Shown here: in pieces, positions 37,449 through 47,264 of the stretch
Position numbering within the stretch: position 1 is the stretch's first letter
Layout of the letters: each line of letters begins with the position of its first letter
Assembly: GCF_030552895.1 (NCBI RefSeq)
Contig: NZ_CP130649.1
Span: 2,542,001 to 2,606,000 of the forward strand
Origin: Tatumella ptyseos
GTDB lineage: Bacteria; Pseudomonadota; Gammaproteobacteria; Enterobacterales; Enterobacteriaceae
Reading direction: 5' to 3'
Length of the DNA stretch: 64,000 nt
Position numbers and translations under genes: made by a program
The notes under the pieces: model-generated
What the model saw: the letters and a program-made list of their open reading frames with translations, nothing else
What the model was told of the DNA's origin: nothing
Database searches by the model: none

Positions 37449-38042
37449 ATGCCTAAAGTAGGTATGCAACCCATTCGGCAGCGACAATTGATTGATGCCA
37501 CCCTTGCAACCATTAACGAAGTGGGACTGCATTACGCCACCATTTCACAGATTGCTAAACGGGCGGGCGTCTCAACAGGCATCATCAGTCACTACTTCGG
37601 TGATAAAAATGGGCTACTTGAAGCCACGATGCGCGATATTACGTCTAAACTACAACTAGCCATTTTGGGAAGGTTGAAAACGCTAGCGGGCGCCTCGGCG
37701 GAAGAGCGGCTGAGCGCTATCGTCGATGCGAACTTCGATGAAACACAGGTTCATCCTGCCGTTGCGAAAGCTTGGTTAGATTTTTGGGCCAGCAGCCTGC
37801 ACCAACCTGGGTTACACCGATTGCAAAAGATTAGCAGCCGCCGGTTATTTTCGACGCTCACGGCTGAGTTCCATAAAGAATTAGATAAAGCCTCCGCGCG
37901 TGTTGCGGGATATGGGTTAGCCGCACTCATTGATGGACTTTGGTTACGTGCGGCGCTCAGCGGAGACCCTTTCGATCCGCAAATGATTAAAACTATTACT
38001 CGACAATTTATTCGCCAACAATTGGCGAATACTCAATCTTAA
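37449..38042 (+). CDS. betI: Choline-responsive repressor BetI (TetR family)
   Basis: BetI represses betT and betIBA until choline is present. From ATG 37449 the protein has 197 residues (E. coli 195); a GTG one codon upstream is possible, but AGGAG at 37436-37440 suits the ATG. The TetR helix-turn-helix is [21 protein letters not shown] (residues 28-48), followed by [15 protein letters not shown]. The C-terminal ligand domain keeps [18 protein letters not shown] and [18 protein letters not shown]. First gene of betIBA, 15 bp before betB. Confidence 0.97.
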   Translation: MPKVGMQPIRQRQLIDATLATINEVGLHYATISQIAKRAGVSTGIISHYFGDKNGLLEATMRDITSKLQLAILGRLKTLAGASAEERLSAIVDANFDETQVHPAVAKAWLDFWASSLHQPGLHRLQKISSRRLFSTLTAEFHKELDKASARVAGYGLAALIDGLWLRAALSGDPFDPQMIKTITRQFIRQQLANTQS

Positions 38043-38057
38043 CGACGGAGAACAACG

Positions 38058-39530
38058 ATGTCCCAATTCGCTGAACAGTTACTGTATATCGATGGTGCCT
38101 ACGTCCCTGCACAGAGCGGTTCCACGTTTGAGACGGTTAACCCTGCAAATGGTCAAGTGTTAGCCAATGTCCACGCCGCAGGTAAAGCCGATGTTGATAA
38201 CGCGGTAGCGGCTGCGCAGAAAGGCCAAAAAATTTGGGCTGCTATGACGGCAATGGAACGCTCTCGTATTTTACGTAAGGCTGTCGACATTTTACGTGAA
38301 CGTAACGATGAACTGGCCGCGCTGGAAACCCTCGATACAGGTAAACCTTTTAGTGAGACTTCCGCAGTGGATATCGTCACAGGTGCCGATGTCTTGGAAT
38401 ATTACGCAGGCTTAATCCCGGCCATCGAAGGTCAACAAATTCCCCTGCGTGATACCTCCTTCGTCTATACACGTCGCGAACCGCTAGGCGTCGTTGCAGG
38501 AATTGGGGCATGGAACTATCCAATTCAAATCGCACTATGGAAATCCGCGCCGGCGCTCGCCGCAGGTAATGCGATGATTTTCAAACCCAGCGAAGTGACA
38601 CCACTTACCGCGCTAAAACTGGCAGAAATCTACACTGAAGCTGGCGTGCCAAACGGTGTCTTCAACGTATTACCGGGCCTTGGTGCTGAAACCGGACAAG
38701 CCCTGACTGAACACCCAGGTATTGATAAAGTCTCCTTCACCGGTGGTGTGGTCAGCGGTCGTAAAGTCATGGCAAATGCAGCAGGATCAACGTTAAAAGA
38801 CGTCACCATGGAACTAGGTGGTAAATCACCGCTGATTATCTGTGACGATGCCGACCTCGACCTGGCTGCCGATATCGCCATGATGGCCAACTTCTACAGT
38901 TCAGGCCAAGTATGTACCAACGGTACCCGTGTGTTTATTCCGGCACAGCATAAAGCTGAGTTTGAACAAAAAATCTTAGCCCGAGTGAAAAATATCCGCG
39001 CTGGCGACCTTAATGACGCAGAAACCAACTTCGGTCCTCTCGTCAGCTTTGCTCACCGCGATAACGTGATGCGTTTTATCGAATCAGGTATCAAAGGCGG
39101 AGCAACGCTTCTGGCAGGCGGTAAGCGTATGACAGGCGAAGCTTTCGATAATGGTGCCTGGGTCGAGCCGACAGTCTTTACCGATTGCCGGGATGATATG
39201 GAAATCGTGCAAGAAGAGATTTTCGGACCGGTAATGTCCATCCTAAGCTACAACGACGAAGCAGAAGTGGTTCGTCGCGCCAATGACACGAATTTCGGCC
39301 TCGCTGCAGGGGTTGTTACCCAAGAATTGAATCGTGCTCACCGCATTATTCACCAACTGGAAGCCGGGATTTGCTGGATTAATACTTGGGGTGAGTCAGC
39401 AGCAGAAATGCCTGTTGGCGGTTACAAACACTCAGGCGTTGGCCGTGAGAATGGTCTAGTGACCTTAGAACACTATACTCAAATCAAATCGGTGCAAGTT
39501 GAACTGGAACGCTTCCAGTCAGTATTTTAA
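38058..39530 (+). CDS. betB: Betaine aldehyde dehydrogenase
   Basis: BetB oxidises betaine aldehyde to glycine betaine with NAD(P). The 490-residue protein (E. coli 490) has the aldehyde dehydrogenase set: [20 protein letters not shown] (about 148), SFTGGVVSG (about 229), catalytic Glu in [13 protein letters not shown] (about 252), catalytic Cys in [15 protein letters not shown] (about 286) and [11 protein letters not shown] (about 385). The ribosome site is ACGGAG. Middle gene of betIBA, 23 bp before betA. Confidence 0.97.
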   Translation: MSQFAEQLLYIDGAYVPAQSGSTFETVNPANGQVLANVHAAGKADVDNAVAAAQKGQKIWAAMTAMERSRILRKAVDILRERNDELAALETLDTGKPFSETSAVDIVTGADVLEYYAGLIPAIEGQQIPLRDTSFVYTRREPLGVVAGIGAWNYPIQIALWKSAPALAAGNAMIFKPSEVTPLTALKLAEIYTEAGVPNGVFNVLPGLGAETGQALTEHPGIDKVSFTGGVVSGRKVMANAAGSTLKDVTMELGGKSPLIICDDADLDLAADIAMMANFYSSGQVCTNGTRVFIPAQHKAEFEQKILARVKNIRAGDLNDAETNFGPLVSFAHRDNVMRFIESGIKGGATLLAGGKRMTGEAFDNGAWVEPTVFTDCRDDMEIVQEEIFGPVMSILSYNDEAEVVRRANDTNFGLAAGVVTQELNRAHRIIHQLEAGICWINTWGESAAEMPVGGYKHSGVGRENGLVTLEHYTQIKSVQVELERFQSVF

Positions 39531-39553
39531 TCCACAGAATTGAGGAATAAATA

Positions 39554-41239
39554 ATGGAATACGATTATATCATTATTGGTGCCGGTTCTGCCGGTAACGT
39601 ACTGGCAACGCGCCTGACTGAAGATAAAGACACGACGGTTCTCCTGCTCGAAGCAGGAGGCCCCGATTACCGTTTAGATTTCCGTACCCAAATGCCTGCG
39701 GCATTAGCCTTCCCTCTGCAAGGCCGCCGTTACAACTGGGCCTATGAAACTGAACCAGAGCCTTATATGAACAACCGCCGCATGGAATGTGGTCGAGGTA
39801 AAGGCCTAGGGGGATCATCCCTCATCAATGGTATGTGCTACATCCGTGGTAATGCGATGGATCTCGATGGTTGGGCGAAACGCCCCGGTTTAGAAAACTG
39901 GAGCTATTTAGACTGCCTGCCCTACTATCGTAAAGCGGAAACTCGTGATATCGGCCCTAACGACTATCATGGTGGCGAAGGTCCGGTGAGTGTTGCAACG
40001 CCGAAAACCGGTAACAATCCACTCTTTGCTGCCATGATTGAAGCCGGTGTCCAAGCAGGCTACCCTCGAACGGATGACCTAAATGGTTACCAGCAGGAAG
40101 GCTTTGGCCCTATGGACCGTACCGTCACGCCTAATGGACGTCGTGCAAGTACAGGTCGAGGCTATCTTGACCAAGCGAAAAGCCGCAGTAACTTAACGAT
40201 TGTGACTCATGCAACGACCGACAAAATTGTCTTTAACGGTAAGCGTGCAAGCGGTGTCGATTACCTTACTGGCGGCAGTAAGACGCCACAACACGCCGAG
40301 GCGCGTCGTGAAGTTTTACTCTGCGCTGGCGCTATTGCTTCTCCTCAGATCCTACAACGCTCTGGCGTAGGCTCTGCTGAATTATTGAATAAATTCAATA
40401 TTCCAGTAGTACACGACCTGCCAGGGGTCGGCGAGAACCTGATGGATCACTTAGAGCTGTATTTACAGTATGAATGTAAAGAGCCAGTATCCCTGTACCC
40501 AGCACTACAAATGCATAATCAGCCTAAGATCGGTGCCCAGTGGCTGTTCCAAGGTAAAGGCATTGGTGCAAGCAACCAATTCGAAGCGGGCGGATTTATC
40601 CGTAGCCGCGAAGAGTTCGAGTGGCCAAACATTCAGTACCACTTCTTACCGGTTGCGATTAACTATAATGGCACCAACGCTGTCGACGAGCATGGCTTCC
40701 AATGCCACGTAGGCTCAATGCGTTCACCAAGCCGTGGTCATGTTCGTATCAAGTCTAATGACCCTTACGAGCATCCGGCGATACTCTTTAACTACATGTC
40801 TCATGATCAAGACTGGCAAGAGTTCCGTGACTGTATTCGACTCACGCGTGAAATTATCAACCAACCTGCGTTAGATAAGTACCGTGGTCGCGAGATCAGT
40901 CCTGGTTTAGACTGCCAAACCGATGAGCAGCTAGATGAGTTCGTGCGTAACCATGGTGAGACCGCTTACCACCCATGCGGAACCTGTAAAATGGGTACTG
41001 ACCCTATGGCAGTGGTCGATAACGAAGGGCGTGTACACGGTATGCAGGGGCTTCGCGTAGTCGATGCCTCGATTATGCCTGAAATCATTACTGGTAACTT
41101 AAACGCCACTACCATCATGATTGGTGAAAAAATTGCCGACCTGATCCGTGGTAAGGGTGCGCTACCGCGCAGTACTGTAAGCTACTATGTAGCCGGTGAT
41201 GCGCCTGCTCGAAAAGAGCCGATGAGAAAACCAGCATAA
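39554..41239 (+). CDS. betA: Choline dehydrogenase BetA
   Basis: BetA is a membrane-associated FAD enzyme of the GMC oxidoreductase family that oxidises choline to betaine aldehyde. The 561-residue protein (E. coli 556) opens with the FAD fold [18 protein letters not shown] (about 4-21), then [11 protein letters not shown], the GMC signature [20 protein letters not shown] (about 79-98), [17 protein letters not shown] (about 257), and the active-site histidine in [11 protein letters not shown] (about 472). It ends with [18 protein letters not shown]. Last gene of betIBA before a strong terminator. Confidence 0.97.
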   Translation: MEYDYIIIGAGSAGNVLATRLTEDKDTTVLLLEAGGPDYRLDFRTQMPAALAFPLQGRRYNWAYETEPEPYMNNRRMECGRGKGLGGSSLINGMCYIRGNAMDLDGWAKRPGLENWSYLDCLPYYRKAETRDIGPNDYHGGEGPVSVATPKTGNNPLFAAMIEAGVQAGYPRTDDLNGYQQEGFGPMDRTVTPNGRRASTGRGYLDQAKSRSNLTIVTHATTDKIVFNGKRASGVDYLTGGSKTPQHAEARREVLLCAGAIASPQILQRSGVGSAELLNKFNIPVVHDLPGVGENLMDHLELYLQYECKEPVSLYPALQMHNQPKIGAQWLFQGKGIGASNQFEAGGFIRSREEFEWPNIQYHFLPVAINYNGTNAVDEHGFQCHVGSMRSPSRGHVRIKSNDPYEHPAILFNYMSHDQDWQEFRDCIRLTREIINQPALDKYRGREISPGLDCQTDEQLDEFVRNHGETAYHPCGTCKMGTDPMAVVDNEGRVHGMQGLRVVDASIMPEIITGNLNATTIMIGEKIADLIRGKGALPRSTVSYYVAGDAPARKEPMRKPA

Positions 41240-41257
41240 TTATCTGACTTCTGCTTA

Positions 41258-41289
41258 AGGGCGATACTCAACGTATCGCCCTTTTTTTT
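41258..41289 (+). terminator. Terminator of betIBA
   Basis: AGGGCGATAC (41258-41267) and GTATCGCCCT (41273-41282) form a 10-bp stem with a 5-nt loop, followed by a run of T residues to 41289. It starts 18 bp after the betA stop. Confidence 0.93.
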
Positions 41290-41435
41290 CCTGAAATATT
41301 GTCACCTCCCCCTCCTACACATTCGGATAAATTCATAATTAGAAATATTTATTTATGAAAATCTAAAAATACCCTTAATCAATGCTTACAACTCTTTACC
41401 TTTTGTTAAAAAATATGAATAATGCGAACGCTCCT

Positions 41436-41454
41436 GATAACCATTCTCATTGGT
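41436..41454 (+). promoter_or_regulatory. Probable Fur box upstream of fiu
   Basis: GATAACCATTCTCATTGGT matches 12 of 19 positions of the Fur consensus, and its complement reads AATGAGAATGGTTATC, the usual hexamer array. It lies 50 bp before the ATG used for fiu. Iron-dependent repression of the receptor gene is expected from the family. Confidence 0.7.
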
Positions 41455-41503
41455 ATTTACAAGGTAACCTCGTGAAAAAAATAAAAATATCGCGCCTTCA
41501 TTC

Positions 41504-43795
41504 ATGGAATTAACAAAATTAGGCGTCTTTGCAGGATTATGTGTCGGATTAACTACGCCGGCCATCGCTGACACAGCAAGTAACACCTCTAAACAAATCA
41601 GTGATACGAGCGATAGTAAGAAGAGTGATAATACCCTTATCATTAAAGCGGCTCTTCCATCACTCTATGTGCCGAAATCACTTACAGATCCTAAATTTAC
41701 ACGCCCTCTCGCTGACACCACTCGTACCGTGACAGTGGTTCCTGAAAAAGTGATCCAAGAGCAACATGCAACCACGCTTACCGATGCAATGAAAAACGTT
41801 GCCGGCGCTGGCGCATTTTTTGCGGGGGAAAATGGCAGTTCAACTACAGGCGACGCGATTTATATGCGTGGCGTCGATACCTCAAATAGCATCTACGTAG
41901 ATGGTATTCGCGATATTGCTGCGGTAAGCCGTGATACATTTAATATCAGCAGCGTCGAAGTCCTTAAAGGACCTTCAGGTTCCGACTATGGCCGTAGCGC
42001 GCCCTCTGGCTCGATCAACATGATCACTAAAAAGCCTGAGTTATCGACCAGTGTCGATGGATCATTAAGTTATGGTAGTGCATCGAATCGCCGTGCAACC
42101 GTCGACTACAATCAAATGATCAACGATAACGCTGCATTTAGAATCAATATGATGGGTGACAATGGTCACGATAATACCCGCGATAAAGTCAGCCATGAAA
42201 AATATGGTTTTGCCCCTTCGATCGCTTTTGGATTAGAGACTGACACTCGCCTTTATCTCGATTATGTTCATGTTCACCAGAACAATACGCCAGATGGCGG
42301 TATTCCGACGATAGGGTTGCCGGGTTATAGTGCACCAGCTGGCTACTCAGCACTCAACAGCGCAAGTAAAGTGAACCGTCATAACTTCTATGGCACCGAC
42401 TCAGACTACGATAAATCGAGCACTGATAGCGCGACAATGCGTTTTGAGCATGATTTCTCCGACGTGACGACAATAAGAAATACTACTCGCTGGGCGCAAA
42501 CTAGCCAAAAATACCTAATGACTGCCGTAATGGGTGGTGCATCAAATATTCAAACTCATGGTTCCAGTAATGTTGATGATTGGACGTGGAGCCGTTTAGC
42601 GAATACCCGTGACTCCGTGAATAAAATCTTAACTAACCAGACGAACTTAACCACTAAGTTCAGTACGGGGAGTGTTAAGCACGATGTGAGCACTGGGGTC
42701 GAATTTACTCATGAAAGCCAAACTATTCGTGGGCTAAATGCCATCTCGCCACCTGCTGTGAATATCTATCATCCCGATAGTTCTATTTCTGTGGGTGGAC
42801 TGTCTCGCAATGGTGCAGATGCACATGGTACTACCGATACCTTCGGGATTTACGCGTTCGACACACTTCAACTTACCGATAAGTTCGAGATTAACGGCGG
42901 CGCTCGTCTCGATAGCTATCAAACCGATTACAAGTCTGCAACCGCTTGTGGTGGCACCGGCCGAGGAGCTGTAGCCTGTAGCGCTGGAGTGGCAAAAGGT
43001 ACTCCAGTCAGAACCGTCGATACCAGTAAAAGCGGAAACTTGTTTAACTGGAAAGCGGGAGCCTTGTATCATCTGACCGAGCAAGGTAACGTTTACGCTA
43101 ACTACGGGATTTCACAGCAACCGCCGGGTGGGAATAACTTCCAGCTGACCGCAAGCTCCACCACCTCTAAAAATGCGAATAGTACTGACTTTCAGCCGCA
43201 AAAAGCGGCGACAGCCGAGATCGGAACTAAGTGGAACCTTATGGATAGCCGCTTACTGCTAACAGCTGCTCTCTTCCGTACGGATATCAAAAATGAAGTT
43301 GAGCAAGATGCCAGCACGAAAGACTATTCACAAGTCGGGCGCAAACGTGTTGAAGGCTACGAGTTGACAATTAGTGGCGATATCACGGATAACTGGCATG
43401 CATTAGCGGGCTATACGTTGCAAAACGCGAAAGTGTCCGAAGGAAAAGCGGTGAATAACGATGGGTCTAAATACCTGAGTTATACACCTCGTCACGCATT
43501 CACTGCTTGGACGACCTACCAAATCACCTCTGACTGGGTCGCCGGTGCAGGAGCCCGTTATGTGGGTAGCATGCATCGTGGGACAGATGGTGCAGTCGGT
43601 ACGCCGGATACTATCGATAACTATTGGGTAGCCGACGCGATGACAAGTTACCAAGTGAATCGCAACCTCGACCTCCAGTTAAATGTATATAATTTGTTTG
43701 ATAAGCACTATGTGCAATCGATCAACAAAAGTGGCTATCGTTATCACCCCGGTGCAGAACGCAGCTGGATGTTAACGGCTAACGTACACTTTTAA
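41504..43795 (+). CDS. fiu: TonB-dependent catecholate siderophore receptor Fiu
   Basis: Fiu takes up iron complexed with catechols such as dihydroxybenzoylserine across the outer membrane. The 763-residue protein (E. coli 760) has a signal-like start ending PAIADT, a plug domain (about 60-190: TTLTDAMKNVAGAGAFFAG, VLKGPSGSDYGRSAPSGSIN) and a 22-strand barrel ending RSWMLTANVHF with C-terminal Phe. HNFYGTDSDYDKSSTDSATMRF (residues 294-315) is highly Fiu-specific. The ATG at 41504 has no ribosome site. A GTG at 41472 with AAGGT upstream is out of frame by one base behind an A7 tract, so the true N-terminus may be frame-broken (see findings). Confidence 0.92.
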   Translation: MELTKLGVFAGLCVGLTTPAIADTASNTSKQISDTSDSKKSDNTLIIKAALPSLYVPKSLTDPKFTRPLADTTRTVTVVPEKVIQEQHATTLTDAMKNVAGAGAFFAGENGSSTTGDAIYMRGVDTSNSIYVDGIRDIAAVSRDTFNISSVEVLKGPSGSDYGRSAPSGSINMITKKPELSTSVDGSLSYGSASNRRATVDYNQMINDNAAFRINMMGDNGHDNTRDKVSHEKYGFAPSIAFGLETDTRLYLDYVHVHQNNTPDGGIPTIGLPGYSAPAGYSALNSASKVNRHNFYGTDSDYDKSSTDSATMRFEHDFSDVTTIRNTTRWAQTSQKYLMTAVMGGASNIQTHGSSNVDDWTWSRLANTRDSVNKILTNQTNLTTKFSTGSVKHDVSTGVEFTHESQTIRGLNAISPPAVNIYHPDSSISVGGLSRNGADAHGTTDTFGIYAFDTLQLTDKFEINGGARLDSYQTDYKSATACGGTGRGAVACSAGVAKGTPVRTVDTSKSGNLFNWKAGALYHLTEQGNVYANYGISQQPPGGNNFQLTASSTTSKNANSTDFQPQKAATAEIGTKWNLMDSRLLLTAALFRTDIKNEVEQDASTKDYSQVGRKRVEGYELTISGDITDNWHALAGYTLQNAKVSEGKAVNNDGSKYLSYTPRHAFTAWTTYQITSDWVAGAGARYVGSMHRGTDGAVGTPDTIDNYWVADAMTSYQVNRNLDLQLNVYNLFDKHYVQSINKSGYRYHPGAERSWMLTANVHF

Positions 43796-43804
43796 TTTTC
43801 ATCC

Positions 43805-43831
43805 AATGCTGTGGCATAGTGCCACAGCATT
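43805..43831 (+). terminator. Hairpin between fiu and ybiX
   Basis: AATGCTGTGGCA (43805-43816) and TGCCACAGCATT (43820-43831) form a perfect 12-bp stem with a 3-nt loop, followed by CTTGTTATT. It starts 10 bp after the fiu stop and ends 22 bp before ybiX, so it may terminate or attenuate read-through. Confidence 0.75.
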
Positions 43832-43853
43832 CTTGTTATTGAGTCCGTAGACT

Positions 43854-44528
43854 ATGATGCATCATATAAAAGGCGTACTGACTGACGATCAACTCGCCAC
43901 CCTCACTCAGCATCTTGCCCAAGCTGAATGGATCGACGGCAGGGTGACGACTGGCCAACAAGGTGCGGCAGTTAAAAGTAATGAGCAGGTAAATACCCAC
44001 TCAGAACTGTACGATCAGCTTCAGCAGTTCGTTCTCCAAGCAATTAATCAACATCCCCAATTTTTTAGTACCACACTCCCGGTCAATATCTCAGCGCCTC
44101 TATTTAACCGCTATCAAGGTGGTGGGAACTATGGCTTTCATGTTGACGGTGCAGTAAGGCGTGAAGAAAACCACTGGTTACGTACCGATATCTCCGCCAC
44201 ATTGTTTCTTAATGACCCTGAAAGTTATCAAGGTGGTGAACTGGTTATTCAAGATACCTTTGGACAACATAACGTTAAACTCCCCGCTGGCGATATGGTG
44301 ATTTATCCATCCAGTAGCTTGCACTGCGTGACTCCCGTCGAGAGTGGTCAACGTGTTGCATCCTTTATGTGGATACAATCGATGGTACGTGACGAAAAAA
44401 AGCGCGCAATGTTGGGGCAACTCGATAGTGATATTCAACAGCTTGCCGTGATTGAGGGGAGCGATGAAACACGAATGAATTTATTAAATCTTTACCACAA
44501 CTTATTGCGCGAATGGAGTGAAATCTAG
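43854..44528 (+). CDS. ybiX: Fe(II)/2-oxoglutarate-dependent dioxygenase YbiX (PiuC family)
   Basis: The 224-residue protein (E. coli YbiX 225) belongs to the PKHD-type hydroxylases that accompany Fiu/PiuA receptors. The iron ligands are visible as HVD in YGFHVDGAV (about 98) and the distal histidine in [23 protein letters not shown] (residues 154-176), where the arginine should bind 2-oxoglutarate. [11 protein letters not shown] and [13 protein letters not shown] are family blocks. The substrate is unknown; an iron-uptake role is inferred from its constant linkage to fiu. It begins MMHHI as E. coli YbiX begins MMYHI. Confidence 0.94.
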   Translation: MMHHIKGVLTDDQLATLTQHLAQAEWIDGRVTTGQQGAAVKSNEQVNTHSELYDQLQQFVLQAINQHPQFFSTTLPVNISAPLFNRYQGGGNYGFHVDGAVRREENHWLRTDISATLFLNDPESYQGGELVIQDTFGQHNVKLPAGDMVIYPSSSLHCVTPVESGQRVASFMWIQSMVRDEKKRAMLGQLDSDIQQLAVIEGSDETRMNLLNLYHNLLREWSEI

Positions 44529-44630
44529 GCACTAACCATTAAGCCTACTTATCACTAAAACCGATCATTGTCTCTCCCATCGCGAACTGTTATGTTGTCT
44601 TCATACAGTTAAGTTACGGATAAAGAGTTT

Positions 44631-45722
44631 ATGAAACAGCGGGTCGGTATCATTTTTGGCGGGAAATCAGCAGAACATCAAGTTTCATTACAATCAGCGC
44701 GAAACATATTAGAAGCGATTGATAAAACGAAATTCGATGTCGTTCTGTTGGGAATAACAAAACAAGGACAATGGTGTAGCTATCATGTCGATAACTTCCT
44801 GACTAATCCGACCGATCCTAAACGCATTGAGCTCGCTAAGGCCGACGGAACGCTACAACTACAACCAGGCCAGCAACAAGCAATCAGCTCTTCATCTGCG
44901 ATCGACCTTTCACAGCTTGATATTATTTTCCCTATCGTTCACGGTACCTTAGGCGAAGATGGTACGCTGCAAGGTTTATTACGTATCTTGAATTTACCTT
45001 TCGTCGGATCTGACGTGTTAGGCTCGGCAATCAGTATGGATAAAGATGTCACCAAGCGTCTATTACGAGATGCTGGATTAAATATCGCACCGTTTATCAC
45101 GTTAACGCCAAGTAATAGTGAAACGATCGACCTTAAGGAGGTGGTATCGGAACTCGGCTTACCTTTATTCGTCAAACCTGCTAATCAAGGCTCATCAGTG
45201 GGTGTGAGCAAAGTTGAGACACTTGCTCAGCTAGCTCCAGCGATTCAGGAAGCCTTCCGCTTCGACCGTAAAGTGTTGGTCGAAACAGCCATTAACGGGC
45301 GCGAAGTAGAATGCGCCGTGTTGGGGAATGAACATCCGCAAGCCAGTCGCTGCGGAGAGATAGTCCTTTCTGATCAATTCTATTCTTACGAAACCAAATA
45401 TATCAACGAACAAGGCGCGCAAGTGAAGGTCCCTGCTGATATCGATGAAACGACGGAGAATAAAATTAGAGACATTGCGCTCAAAGCTTACCAAGCCGTT
45501 GAGTGTTTTGGCCTAGCAAGAGTCGATGTATTCCTTACCCCGAGTGGTGAAGTGATTATTAACGAGATTAATACATTACCTGGCTTTACTAATATCAGTA
45601 TGTATCCAAAGTTATGGCAGGCGAGTGGCTTAAGCTACCAAGATCTCATTACTAAATTGCTAGAATTGGCAGTCGAACGCCATCAACAACAAAACAAAAT
45701 TATGTCGGCATTTGATCACTAA
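44631..45722 (+). CDS. ddlA: D-alanine--D-alanine ligase A
   Basis: DdlA joins two D-alanines with ATP for peptidoglycan precursors. The 363-residue protein (E. coli 364) is a single ATP-grasp enzyme. It opens RVGIIFGGKSAEHQVSLQSA, with PIVHGTLGEDGTLQGLLR (about 102), the ATP-grasp loop FVKPANQGSSVGVSKV (about 181), LVETAINGREVECAVLG and the catalytic VIINEINTLPGFTNISMYP (about 310). The E. coli-type serine and arginine residues are kept. Its 3' end overlaps the convergent cyclase gene by 23 bp, leaving no room for a terminator between them. Confidence 0.97.
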   Translation: MKQRVGIIFGGKSAEHQVSLQSARNILEAIDKTKFDVVLLGITKQGQWCSYHVDNFLTNPTDPKRIELAKADGTLQLQPGQQQAISSSSAIDLSQLDIIFPIVHGTLGEDGTLQGLLRILNLPFVGSDVLGSAISMDKDVTKRLLRDAGLNIAPFITLTPSNSETIDLKEVVSELGLPLFVKPANQGSSVGVSKVETLAQLAPAIQEAFRFDRKVLVETAINGREVECAVLGNEHPQASRCGEIVLSDQFYSYETKYINEQGAQVKVPADIDETTENKIRDIALKAYQAVECFGLARVDVFLTPSGEVIINEINTLPGFTNISMYPKLWQASGLSYQDLITKLLELAVERHQQQNKIMSAFDH

Positions 45723-47187
45723 GTGCCGGACTACCCTCGGACCAATCGGGGGTAGTCAAATTTCGTCCTTCTGCCTTGGAAATATAGAGCCGTGAATCAG
45801 CTTTACTCACTAAGCGAGTAATCAAGTGCGACCACTCTTCACCATTCTTCGTATTCGCTACTTCAAGTCCTAAACTGACCGTGATAGAGAGTGTACGGTC
45901 TGTCAAAGAAAAATCATGGCGCGCGATCCATAGACGTAAAGCTTCAGCATGTTGGTAAAGTTGATCAGCCGAAATATCTAACCCAATTAGCGCAAATTCT
46001 TCCCCACCAAATCGTGACACATAAAACCGCTGACTATAGTCACGTTTCAGAATGTAGCCTAATTCACTGAGTACGGAATCACCCGCCTGATGACCAAAAT
46101 TGTCGTTTATTGCTTTGAAATAATCGATATCGAACAAAATCATTCCGACTCTACGTCCCGGCTGAACCGGAACATCACTCAACTTTTCAAAAAGACCGGC
46201 CCGCGACAGAACCTGCGTCAGAAAATCGGTATTGGCTCGGATCTCTAAACGGCGATTCAGTGTCTTCACCGCATCAATAGTAACGGAAACCATAAAGGGT
46301 GTGAGTACCATTGCCGCGACACCTAATCTAATCGAAACGAGCGTCATTATCTCTGGCGGACTCTGTGCCGAGTGCTCACCGATTAAATTCTCGTAAACCA
46401 TCATGATCTCTAAAATACCGACCAGAAAGGTTACAAGCGCAGAAACGAAAACCGGTAGCACTAGTGCGCACCAGATAAGCACGGGTAATGGGAAAGCGAT
46501 ACTACCTGGCCCACTAATTAGCGCGGAACCTAGAAAAAGAAGAGGTACCGAAAGTACCGCTAATACCGAGGTTCGCTGCCAGACAAACTTTTGAGAACGT
46601 TTAAAACTAAGGATGAGCGGGAGAATCATCAATCCGGTAGAAAATTGTTCACTGACCCATAATGCAATATTTAACAGAATATCGGTGAGGTTTTTTTGCT
46701 CAGCACTAAAAATCCCCCCCCATATTCCTGAAAGTGAGGCGGCAGCAAGACAGACTGGAAATAAAATGAGTACTTGTTTAGGCGTTAGCTGATCACTATG
46801 GCTATTCCAAAAGCCTCTTAAGCCTATTGCCACCACAGCAATAAAGATGATATTTGCCAGATTGAGTAAAATTGCTGAGGAGAGCCATCCCGAAAAAAGA
46901 TAATCATTAAGAAACATCGCTAACCCACAAGCCAGATAATTGATCAGCCGATGGGTTGAGGGATAGCGCACAAAAATGCCAGCTATCACCGCGTTAACTA
47001 TCCAGAACATCGAAAGTAGCAGGGGTAAACGTAAATGGCTGCTTACATAACAAAGAAGAAATGTCAGAAAAAACAGTGCGATAGTATCAAGAATACCGCG
47101 AAATCTATTTATAGAGGCTATCTTTTCCATATGAGTTAATGCGCAGCGCATGTCCTTTTCGAGCGGATAAGACCGGGCTACAATCAT
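45700..47187 (-). CDS. MASE1-type membrane diguanylate cyclase (GGDEF)
   Basis: The 495-residue protein has eight or so hydrophobic helices (about 30-315), in the style of the MASE1 sensory domain, followed by a GGDEF domain (about 325-490). The cyclase motif is SRFGGEEFALIG with the active GGEEF form, and FDIDYFKAINDNFGHQAGDSVL (residues 367-388) carries metal and nucleotide residues. The usual RxxD inhibitory site upstream of the motif is absent (Ser and Phe at the equivalent places). It should make cyclic di-GMP, promoting a sessile state. Start choice is unsure: ATGs at 47151 and 47130 are alternatives. Overlaps ddlA by 23 bp. Confidence 0.87.
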   Translation of the reverse strand: MIVARSYPLEKDMRCALTHMEKIASINRFRGILDTIALFFLTFLLCYVSSHLRLPLLLSMFWIVNAVIAGIFVRYPSTHRLINYLACGLAMFLNDYLFSGWLSSAILLNLANIIFIAVVAIGLRGFWNSHSDQLTPKQVLILFPVCLAAASLSGIWGGIFSAEQKNLTDILLNIALWVSEQFSTGLMILPLILSFKRSQKFVWQRTSVLAVLSVPLLFLGSALISGPGSIAFPLPVLIWCALVLPVFVSALVTFLVGILEIMMVYENLIGEHSAQSPPEIMTLVSIRLGVAAMVLTPFMVSVTIDAVKTLNRRLEIRANTDFLTQVLSRAGLFEKLSDVPVQPGRRVGMILFDIDYFKAINDNFGHQAGDSVLSELGYILKRDYSQRFYVSRFGGEEFALIGLDISADQLYQHAEALRLWIARHDFSLTDRTLSITVSLGLEVANTKNGEEWSHLITRLVSKADSRLYISKAEGRNLTTPDWSEGSPALSDQMPT

Positions 47188-47264
47188 CCATTAGCCCAAT
47201 AGCTAACCATTTAACCATAAATTTTATGAATGGATAATAGCAAACTGTGCCTCTCAGAATGCGC

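Noticed and set aside
41386..41643. 85-codon frame antisense to the start of fiu
   Set aside because: It runs opposite the Fur-like site and the fiu signal region, has no promoter or ribosome site, and no recognisable domain apart from chance hydrophobicity.
42100..43795. Possible second frameshift or pseudogene state inside fiu
   Set aside because: The plug and barrel are continuous to the terminal Phe at family length; only the start is doubtful.
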